A DNA stretch of 41,892 nucleotides, from the NCBI GenBank assembly GCA_029260075.1, contig JAJDDY010000015.1, positions 1 to 41,892 on the forward strand, written 5' to 3'. Below the pieces are notes generated by a model that worked only from the letters and a program-made list of their open reading frames with translations, had not been told where the DNA came from and did not search any database. Within the stretch, counting starts at the first letter, position 1, and every line of letters begins with the position of its first letter. Origin of the DNA: Phycisphaerae bacterium (GTDB lineage: Bacteria > Planctomycetota > Phycisphaerae > UBA1845). The position numbers and the translations under genes are program-made. Positions 8,891-15,436 of the stretch are shown piece after piece.

Positions 8891-9955
8891 TTGAGTTCCG
8901 AAAGAATCCATCTGCTATTGCACGACGCGGCTGCACGCGAGGCGTCCGACGTCCACATCGTCGCCGGATATCCCGTAACTTACCGCGTTCACGGTCGCCT
9001 GGAACCCATCGGTGAGGTTCTCGACGCCGATCGCGCCGCTGCGCTAATCGAATCCATCCTGCCCGAACGCCTATCCGGCCACTTGCACGAGGGCAAGAAC
9101 TTCGACTTTTCGGTGGCCATTGAATACGAAGGGAAACCCTGCCGGTTTCGGGCGAACGCCTACGTCGCCCAATCGCATTGGTGCGCCTGCCTTCGCCACG
9201 TGCCCAACGACATCCCCTTGTTCGAATGGATGAACTTCCCCCGCGGGCTGGCTGAACGACTGATTACGCACACCAACGGTCTGGTCATCGTCACTGGCGT
9301 AACGGGGTCGGGGAAATCCACCACCCTGGCTGCGATGGTGAACCTGCTCAACGAACAAGGTGGCTGTCGCATCATCACCATCGAAGAGCCGATCGAGTAT
9401 ATGCACCACGCCATCAGCACGAGCGTCATCACGCAGCGCGAGGTCGGGCGCGACGTCGATTCGTTCCATGACGGGCTCAAGTATGGGTTGCGCCAGGATC
9501 CGGACGTGATTCTCGTCGGAGAAATTCGCGACCGCGAGACGGCACAGATGGCGCTTAGTGCGGCTGAGACGGGCCACCTGATTCTCACGACATTGCACAC
9601 ACGCGACGCCAAGGGCGCCGTGACGCGTCTTGTCGATCTGTTCCCGCACGCGGCGCAGGACGATGTGCGGTCGCAACTCTCGCTAAGCCTGCGCTCCGTG
9701 GTCAGTCAACACCTTCTTCCGGCCAAGAGCGGCACGGGTAAGCGGGTGTTGGCGTTGGAGATCATGCACGTCAACACACCGGTCCGCGTGGCCATCAAAT
9801 TCGGCAAGATCGATTCGCTTGAGTCCGCAATTCAGACAGGTCGGCGTGACGGCATGGTGACACTGGACGATGAGTTGGACCGACTAACGAAGTCCGGCGC
9901 CATTTCGCGCGAGACCGCCCTCCGCTTCGCCAAAAACCCGGACCAGATTGGCTAG
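8891..9955 (+). CDS. PilT-like type IV pilus retraction ATPase
   Basis: A 354-residue GspE/PilT-family hexameric ATPase that drives pilus retraction. The N-terminal PAS-like domain includes ASDVHIVAGYPVTYRVHGRL. Walker A is GVTGSGKS at residues 136-143 (Lys142). The Asp box lies in IITIEEPIEYMH, Walker B in RQDPDVILVGEIRD, and the His box in TGHLILTTLHT. The usual PilT AIRNLI-type C-terminal motif appears as ESAIQTGRRDGM. The start is inferred as TTG 8891 with GGAGG five bases upstream, supported by a -10 box at 8851. The stop codon TAG at 9953-9955 is the first TAG of an inserted MITE-like element, so the original C-terminus may have differed slightly. No other pilus genes are nearby, and pilB/pilT distinction rests on length and the lack of a PilB N-terminal domain. 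Confidence 0.85.
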   Translation: MSSERIHLLLHDAAAREASDVHIVAGYPVTYRVHGRLEPIGEVLDADRAAALIESILPERLSGHLHEGKNFDFSVAIEYEGKPCRFRANAYVAQSHWCACLRHVPNDIPLFEWMNFPRGLAERLITHTNGLVIVTGVTGSGKSTTLAAMVNLLNEQGGCRIITIEEPIEYMHHAISTSVITQREVGRDVDSFHDGLKYGLRQDPDVILVGEIRDRETAQMALSAAETGHLILTTLHTRDAKGAVTRLVDLFPHAAQDDVRSQLSLSLRSVVSQHLLPAKSGTGKRVLALEIMHVNTPVRVAIKFGKIDSLESAIQTGRRDGMVTLDDELDRLTKSGAISRETALRFAKNPDQIG

Positions 9956-10117
9956 TGCATCACCAACCCTAATTCTGCGGGCTTCGTTCGTTCTTTCCGA
10001 GCCGCGACTGTAAGGGAGCGGACGTCTGAACATCGGTCGTGACCGCACGAAAACACTCCCTCACGGTCGCGGCTCGGATCGGACGAACGCGTCACTTGAG
10101 TCGTGACAAAGCACTAG
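9952..10117. mobile_element. MITE-like element, copy 3 (166 bp)
   Basis: Begins CTAGTGCATCACC and ends GTGACAAAGCACTAG, with an internal palindrome: CCGAGCCGCGACTGTAAGGG from 9998, complemented by CTCCCTCACGGTCGCGGCTC ending near 10076. The bases following the right palindrome arm (GGACGAACGCGTCACTTGAG) match copy 1. The left terminus overlaps the stop codon of the pilT-like gene. Confidence 0.7.
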
Positions 10118-10541
10118 CGCGTAGCCACGCGTCATTGCACAGCGCGTGCCCATTTTTGCGCAGCAAGAGTGGGGGACGGATGAAACATTGGGTAGCTCGT
10201 CGACGCCGTCCGTCCCGCACTCTTCGGGAGTACCCGAAGAATGGGGCATCAAGCCCATCAGTTTCCGAGGATTTGCATTCTTCCAAACCTTGTTCAACGG
10301 CGACACGCCATAACCTTGTGATCATCCGGCTTTGATAGGCAAGTAAGTTGTCGGGACGAGATAGGAATCTCATCCCAGCATGCTAATGGGATCACCGGCT
10401 GGAAGCCGGTGCCACACTTGTGCCACAGCCGACCGGAAGGTAGTACCACACTTGCTTCACTACCTGATGGAAGGTAGTGCCACACTTGCTTCACAACTGG
10501 CTGGAAGCTGGCGCCACACTTGATCGTCAGGTCGGGGATGT
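10118..10541. other. intergenic region, mostly repeat DNA
   Basis: 10118-10385 carries no recognisable gene; short frames on either strand lack start signals and motifs, and this may be decayed sequence. 10386-10522 is a tandem array of palindromic repeats, listed separately. The region lies between the convergent pilT-like gene and the selenoprotein gene. Confidence 0.55.
10386..10522 (+). repeat. four-unit array of GGAAG...GCCACACTTG palindromic repeats
   Basis: Four units of about 27-34 bp each end in (G/A)CCACACTTG. Each has a small inverted repeat around GGAAG: ACCGGCTGGAAGCCGGT; a degenerate CCGACCGGAAGGTAGT; CTACCTGATGGAAGGTAG; and CTGGCTGGAAGCTGG. Compensatory changes keep the arms paired in units 3 and 4 (CTACC/GGTAG), which suggests selection or mobility acting on the hairpin. 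The first unit is the same palindrome as the dispersed repeats at 2832 and 12358. Confidence 0.7.
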
Positions 10542-11162
10542 TCAGCTTAGTGTCGTATCGTCGGTGTCAGCAAGAACTCCATAACCGCCAAAAGCTAAAC
10601 GCTTGCCCGAGTGCTCGAACATCGCCGCCGGCATATCGCGCACGCCCATCGCGTCCGTCCATGTATTGAAGAAACGGAAAAGGGAACACACGGTGATCGC
10701 GTCGAAGATGGCTTCGTCGGAGCAACCCGCCTGGCGTGCCCGATCGACGTCCGCCTGCGTGACTGCGGACGCATCGCTATTGGCCAGATCAACGAGCCGC
10801 AACAACGCCCGGTCCTTCTCTGGAATGGCTGCGGACTCGAAGTCCGTAAGGACAGCGGCCACGAGATCTTTGTCGCCGAGTAACTCAGCCGCGACCGCGG
10901 CGTGCGTGCCGTCTCAGAAGACGCAGGCGTTTCTTCTTGAGACGAACGCCGCAATCAACTCGCGAAAACCGGGCGAAAGCGGCGATGGGGCGCGCATCAC
11001 CGCTTGCACAAAGCTCATCAACAACTTCGCTTGGTCCGGCTTGAACGCCGTCAGATTCATCATTCCGGGGACGGGAAGCCCGGACGCCTTGAGTTGTTGC
11101 ATCGCGGCGCCGAGCGGTCCGCCATTGGCTTCGGCTACAGCGGGGAGAAACACGGTGTGCAT
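10542..11162 (-). CDS. AhpD-like / carboxymuconolactone decarboxylase-family selenoprotein (Sec83)
   Basis: Two frames (11162-10914 and 10913-10542) are in phase and separated only by a TGA at 10916-10914. Read through, they give a 206-residue protein with the complete AhpD catalytic set: Glu68 in FRELIAAF, Cys80, TGA-encoded residue 83 and His87 in ACVF-U-DGTHAAVA. This matches Glu-x11-Cys-x2-Cys-x3-His of mycobacterial AhpD (E118, C130, C133, H137), with the TGA exactly at the resolving/peroxidatic Cys of the CxxC. A SECIS-like hairpin follows. The start is ATG 11162 with GGAGG six bases upstream. The family comprises thiol peroxidases and disulfide reductases; substrate and reductant are unknown. 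Selenoprotein members of this superfamily have been reported. The alternative is a nonsense mutation, but open frame, motif position and hairpin all argue against it. Confidence 0.85.
10888..10901 (-). promoter_or_regulatory. SECIS-like hairpin downstream of the in-frame TGA
   Basis: On the mRNA, 12 bases after the UGA come GCCGC-GGUC-GCGGC: a 5-bp GC-only stem with loop GGUC. The loop starts 17 nt after the UGA. Bacterial SECIS elements typically place a small apical loop with an early G about 16-37 nt after the UGA, and the E. coli fdhF element also presents GGUC in its loop at 18 nt. SelB would bind here. Confidence 0.7.
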
Positions 11163-11223
11163 CGACGACCTCCAATCGGTATAGCGACATCAGCGTGACA
11201 TGTGCAGCGCTCTGTCAATGGTT

Positions 11224-11303
11224 GGGTGGCCCATGGCTTCAGCCGTGGGGGAGTCGAATCGGCGTCGGATTCGACTCCCCCACCTCTAAAGAGATGGCCA
11301 CCC
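11224..11303. repeat. long imperfect palindrome (possible REP-type element or bidirectional terminator)
   Basis: The inner arms GTGGGGGAGTCGAATC (11245-11260) and GATTCGACTCCCCCAC (11268-11283) are perfectly complementary. Outer arms GGGTGGCCCAT and ATGGCCACCC (11294-11303) also pair, with one extra base. It sits between the SGNH-like lipoprotein gene and the selenoprotein gene, both minus strand, so it may end the upstream transcript. Confidence 0.65.
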
Positions 11304-11356
11304 GGTGCGTGTGGCGTAACCGAAACTCTAAGTGCCGCCTAATTGGCACTCCAAAA

Positions 11357-12181
11357 CTACTCGACCCGTCTTGATTCCATGTATGCGTGCATCATGTTCA
11401 CGACGTCATAACTATGCGCGTGCATCTTCTGCACGACATCTTCCCTCGCGTCCGCGCCGGCTACGGTTCGATACCATCCCTCAGCCATGATTTTCATACC
11501 GCGCTCGTTGGGGTGGACGCGGTCCTGCGTGAACGCGCCCGGATGTTCGTTACGCGTCGGCGTCCAGACGTCAGGCCCTTGGAAGATGAAATTGTGACCG
11601 CGACTCAGCAAGACATCAAGCGCCAAGCGTTCGTTACCGACTTCCGGCTCGATCGGCTGCTTGTAAATGTGCATGCCGTAGTAGACGCGATCGATACCGT
11701 GCTCGTGAAGTCTGACGGCGAGTTTTTCGAGGGCGTCCGCCCCAATCTCAATACCCTTGCGGTCGTCGGCCGATGCAATCGGTCCGCGTTGCGTGCGCGT
11801 GAACTGAAGCGACTGCTGACACAGCGCGATCTTCGGCTGCGGCGCGTCGCCACGCAGGCGGGCATCGTCACCCCAATAGTCACGCAGCATCGGCATCATC
11901 GTACGCTTGTACGTATCAGAATCCGGTTCGCCGATCCACCGCTCGACCGCAGCGCCACCGATCGTGGCGTTAAGCACGTAGTACTTGCGCTTACCACCCG
12001 CATGATCATCCAGCATATCCTGAAGCATGTCGGGCCACGCGAACGAGGTGGAATAGCCGACGATCACGAAGGACTTCTCACGACCGTCCAGCAACGTGTG
12101 CGTAGTCGCACACCCTGTCGATGCCAACGCCGGACCCACGACCAAGACGGCCATGGCCAATCGTCGAAAAAGATTGCTCAT
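11357..12181 (-). CDS. SGNH/GDSL-hydrolase-like lipoprotein
   Basis: A 274-residue protein with an N-terminal signal (FRRLAMAVLVVGPALASTGC). Cys24 is a likely lipidation site, although Ser at -3 is not the most usual lipobox residue. After the signal, SFVIVGYSTSFAWPDML resembles block I of SGNH hydrolases, with Ser in place of the GDS serine, and DRVHPNERGMKIMAEGWY near the end matches the DxxH block V that supplies the catalytic Asp/His. VLNATIGGAAVERW may serve as block II. The fold assignment is an inference from these spaced motifs. Such esterases or acetylhydrolases often deacylate carbohydrates. ATG 12181 is preceded by GGAGAG. The gene stands alone between repeat-rich gaps. Confidence 0.65.
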   Translation of the reverse strand: MSNLFRRLAMAVLVVGPALASTGCATTHTLLDGREKSFVIVGYSTSFAWPDMLQDMLDDHAGGKRKYYVLNATIGGAAVERWIGEPDSDTYKRTMMPMLRDYWGDDARLRGDAPQPKIALCQQSLQFTRTQRGPIASADDRKGIEIGADALEKLAVRLHEHGIDRVYYGMHIYKQPIEPEVGNERLALDVLLSRGHNFIFQGPDVWTPTRNEHPGAFTQDRVHPNERGMKIMAEGWYRTVAGADAREDVVQKMHAHSYDVVNMMHAYMESRRVE

Positions 12182-12748
12182 TCGTTCTCTCCGATTTGTG
12201 TCGAGGGAATGGCGACGCGGACTCCGGCCCGATTCACTAAGCGCAGTGGCTCATAATGACGACCACATGCACAGCACGCCGCCCCTGAACCAACACGAAG
12301 GAATTTGTCCCCGAACATGACGTCGGTGTCAACTACGCATACCGGCCCTACCCTGACGGCCTGTTGAAAAAGTGTGGCACCGGCTTCCAGCCGGTGATCC
12401 ATTAGCGGTTTTCTCCTCTTGACCGGGACAAGTCCCGTTGTCACGGGGGATTCGCGGTGACGCGCTTGAATTCCTGCATCGTTCAACACCCTGCTAATAC
12501 CGTTTCCAAAAACGTCGGGCCATACTTCGCTCCTCCCCCTTCATAAGGTGGGGCCGGGGAAGGTTTTTTCCAGACCGAAGCCCCCTTGATCCCCCCTTCG
12601 CAGGGGGGAAAGAACGTAAGACAGCCAATTCTGGACACGGCACTAGGACGGTGTAGGAGGGCGGCGCCTTTTCACATGCGTCGAGCAATCGTTCTGGAAT
12701 TGCTCGGCGACGCGAACGTCTACGGGAAATACCGTTGGCGATTGGTCG
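12182..12748. other. repeat-rich intergenic region
   Basis: No convincing gene is present. It contains a reverse-oriented copy of the dispersed palindromic repeat (12358-12450), a GC hairpin CCCCCC-TTCGCA-GGGGGG at 12591-12608, and a lone sequence GGACACGGCACTAG ending at 12645 that resembles the MITE terminal repeat. Short frames here translate repeats only. Confidence 0.6.
12358..12450 (-). repeat. dispersed palindromic repeat, copy B
   Basis: The reverse complement matches copy A (2832-2925) over roughly 90 bp: GACAACGGGACTTG, GGTCAAGAGG, CGCTAATGGATCACC, the palindrome CCGGCTGGAAGCCGG and GTGCCACACTTTTTCAACA. Confidence 0.75.
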
Positions 12749-14242
12749 TTAGCACGCCCCGCGTAGGAACGTGCCGGCGGTTCTGAAAAGGATCATCATG
12801 TCCAGTTCGAAAGACGTGTGTTTGAGGTAGTAGAGATCGTACTGAAGTTTACGCTTCGCATCTTCGATCGTGCTTCCGTATCGAAAACTGATCTGCGCCC
12901 AACCGGTAATGCCGGGCTTGACGAGGTGACGCTCTGCGTAGAACGGCACGCAACGATTCAACTCGTCGACAATGTCCGGGCGCTCCGGGCGCGGTCCGAC
13001 GACGGACATCTTTCCGATGAGCACATTGTACAGCTGCGGCAACTCATCAAGACGAGTGCGCCGAAGGAATCGCCCCACCCGCGTCACGCGAGGATCATTG
13101 GGTGTAGCCCAAACACTATTGCCAGACTCCGCGTCAAGGCGCATCGTGCGAAACTTGAACAACCGGAACGGACGTCCGTTCTGCCCCACGCGCTCCTGCG
13201 AATAGAACGCCGGCCCGCCATCCGCGAGCCTGATCATAAGCGCTATGATCGGCCACAGTGGCGCAGTCAAGATCAATCCGATACTGGCCACCACTAGGTC
13301 CGACAAACGCTTGAGCGTAGCTTGTTCGTCGCAGTGAACCTCCAGGTCGGCGAAGAGAAACCAACTCGGCGTAATCCCGTCGACCAAGATTTGGCCAGTG
13401 GCTTTTTCGTAGAAGATGGCTTCGTTCGTAACGCGACAACCTCGCTGTAGCGACGGAGCGATCCAACTCATAGCCTCTGCGCCGCGTGACGCGGCATCCC
13501 CAACCACGATATCGGTCACGCCCATGCGACCCAACTCAGGCACGCGATCGGCGATGGATCCGAGATGGAATTCCCTCGGACCGGATTCGTCAGCCGCGCC
13601 TTCTGTTGAGGCATATCCGACGAGGCGATATTCGTGCAACAGACCGTCCGCCTGCGCCCGCTCAAACGACTCATACAAAGCGCGGGGACCAACAACGAGC
13701 AAGCCGCTGTGGACTTTGTCCACGACCCACCATGCAGCCAACCTGATGCCCACACCGCCAACGAAAAAGATGGAAAAATTGATCGCGGACACGCGCCGAC
13801 TCACCGTCGAATACATGACCACGTAGATGATGGCGTAGGCGAGTATCGCAGCTGTACCGGTCGTCAAGAACATTCGCGTCAGTGTCCGCGAACGACTGAC
13901 AATCGTCTCCCGTTCGTACAGACCGAAGACCAGGCTGGCACAGATTACGGAAAACGCATAGACCGCAGCCGCCTGCCAAAGAGCAATGTGCGGTGTGGTC
14001 AGCTGCGCCGGGGGCGGGAACACGCCATAGGCGACGTAGACACCGGTGCCAAGAATCGCCAAGTCGACAAGAAGCCAAGTGGACGCGGGAAGGCCCAGTA
14101 TCGACCGACCGATAAGCTGGGTCCATCGAGCGCGCGCCGACTCCGCACTCGTCAGGTTCGGACGACGTGCGGCGGCGGACTGTTGCGGCAATGGCGGCGC
14201 GACAACGGTCGCCCCACCGGCGCCAACGGCTTCGATGCGCAT
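12749..14242 (-). CDS. exopolysaccharide-initiating polyprenyl-phosphate sugar-phosphotransferase (WcaJ/EpsE type)
   Basis: A 497-residue membrane enzyme that transfers a sugar-1-phosphate to undecaprenyl phosphate, the first step of exopolysaccharide or O-unit assembly. Four predicted membrane segments lie in roughly the first 170 residues (WLLVDLAILGTGVYVAYGVF, AVYAFSVICASLVFGL, TTGTAAILAYAIIYVVM, INFSIFFVGGVGIRLAAWW). A Rossmann-like middle domain and a re-entrant helix (LVVASIGLILTAPLWPIIALM) follow. The catalytic C-terminal domain shows FYSQERVGQNGRPFRLFKFR, RFLRRTRLDELPQLYNVL, MSVVGPRPERP and KPGITGWAQ. I chose ATG 14242, which has GGGAAGG six bases upstream, over the in-frame ATG at 14281 with no good site. 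The gene diverges from a lipoprotein gene across a ~270-bp promoter region. Confidence 0.9.
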   Translation of the reverse strand: MRIEAVGAGGATVVAPPLPQQSAAARRPNLTSAESARARWTQLIGRSILGLPASTWLLVDLAILGTGVYVAYGVFPPPAQLTTPHIALWQAAAVYAFSVICASLVFGLYERETIVSRSRTLTRMFLTTGTAAILAYAIIYVVMYSTVSRRVSAINFSIFFVGGVGIRLAAWWVVDKVHSGLLVVGPRALYESFERAQADGLLHEYRLVGYASTEGAADESGPREFHLGSIADRVPELGRMGVTDIVVGDAASRGAEAMSWIAPSLQRGCRVTNEAIFYEKATGQILVDGITPSWFLFADLEVHCDEQATLKRLSDLVVASIGLILTAPLWPIIALMIRLADGGPAFYSQERVGQNGRPFRLFKFRTMRLDAESGNSVWATPNDPRVTRVGRFLRRTRLDELPQLYNVLIGKMSVVGPRPERPDIVDELNRCVPFYAERHLVKPGITGWAQISFRYGSTIEDAKRKLQYDLYYLKHTSFELDMMILFRTAGTFLRGAC

Positions 14243-14508
14243 GGAATACCTTCCCGTAAGCAGTACCGGTAAATCGGTCATTCGCGGACTCGCAGTAAAT
14301 TATCGGCACCCAATTCTCGCGACCGGGGAATTGTGGCACGATCGACAATGCCCGATAACTCATAGTACCGACCATCTTTGCGGCGACGCGATGCGTGGTT
14401 TTTTGGACCAGTATCCCGCGTCGTGACCCGATATTCTCAGGGAGACGCGGAATCGGATTCAGCGGTTGAAACCCGTCCGCATAGGCGAGATGCTACTACA
14501 CTGACTTG

Positions 14509-15324
14509 ATGAAGCTCGAATCCAACCATCTTCAACTGGCGTGCGCGCCGGGCCTGCTCCTAGCTTTGACGAGCGTGGTTGGCTTAGCCGGTTGCGCGTC
14601 GAAGCAACCAGTAGTGACCTGGACACCTCAAGCGGAGGTCCGATGGTCCGATCTCGTGAGCCGGCCTGTCGCACCGCCGAACAGCGGCTATCGTTTGGCG
14701 TCGCGTCCACACGATCCGGGGATGTTCCCGGCGTCCATCGCGGTGGCTCGCGTCGCCATCGTCGACGACAAGGACATCGAATTACTTGAACACCCTAAGC
14801 TCATTCGCAATCCGAAAAATGAGTTCTTGCAATGGAACACGGCGCTCGACGACCAACTCGCGGTCAGCGAGCTGTTTCCGATCGCCAACTGGGATCTTGG
14901 AGGCGGTCCTGTCTCGACGGCACAGATTCTCGCTTCGTTTCGGGCGCTCGGGGCCCAACTAGGCCTCATTTACGCCATGAACCGACCCACCGCTGACGAC
15001 AGCGAACTGCTCGGCGTTCTGTACGACGTTCGAACGAACGAACCGATCGCCCTACTGCGATCCGAAGCGACGTCGACGGTGACGAATGAAGAAGCCGAAG
15101 AGTCGAAGGAACCGATCGACTATTGGAAAACGGACTCTCGGGCGCTGGCACGCGCCGAGTTCGCCCTGCATTTGCACGACTGTATTCGCAATCTGATTGT
15201 GGACGACAATCCCGTGCCCTCCGCAATGCCGGCAAGTTGGCGATCCCACGGGCGCCGTCGGACCGTGGAGTGGCCGCCGACGGAACGAAAACGGAAGTCC
15301 AGCATACGCTCGAAAGCCAATTGA
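14509..15324 (+). CDS. predicted lipoprotein of unknown function
   Basis: A 271-residue protein with a signal peptide ending in VVGLAGC, giving Cys29 as lipidation site. The mature part begins with a Pro-rich linker, then a mixed alpha/beta region including ASIAVARVAIVDD, SELFPIANWDLGGG, AQILASFRALGAQLGLIYAMNR and LLGVLYDVRTNEPIALL. The last of these resembles the nucleotide- or ligand-binding folds of outer-membrane assembly lipoproteins, but I cannot assign a family. The C-terminus is strongly basic (RRRTVEWPPTERKRKSS). The ATG follows an adjacent TTG at 14506. A VanZ-type gene follows 112 bases later, so the two may be co-transcribed. Confidence 0.65.
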   Translation: MKLESNHLQLACAPGLLLALTSVVGLAGCASKQPVVTWTPQAEVRWSDLVSRPVAPPNSGYRLASRPHDPGMFPASIAVARVAIVDDKDIELLEHPKLIRNPKNEFLQWNTALDDQLAVSELFPIANWDLGGGPVSTAQILASFRALGAQLGLIYAMNRPTADDSELLGVLYDVRTNEPIALLRSEATSTVTNEEAEESKEPIDYWKTDSRALARAEFALHLHDCIRNLIVDDNPVPSAMPASWRSHGRRRTVEWPPTERKRKSSIRSKAN

Positions 15325-15436
15325 ATAGTCAGCGCGAAAACAAGTAGGGTAGCGTGAGCTGGCTGCACTCCCGTCGGCGTGGGTCCGAAGTGTTCACGCC
15401 CCGGCCCGATTCACCGGCGGTACCGGGGTGGCACCG

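Noticed and set aside
10542-11162. Two separate hypothetical proteins or a nonsense pseudogene
   Set aside because: Both halves are in the same frame, the TGA is at a catalytic Cys position, and a SECIS-like hairpin follows; no other lesion is seen.
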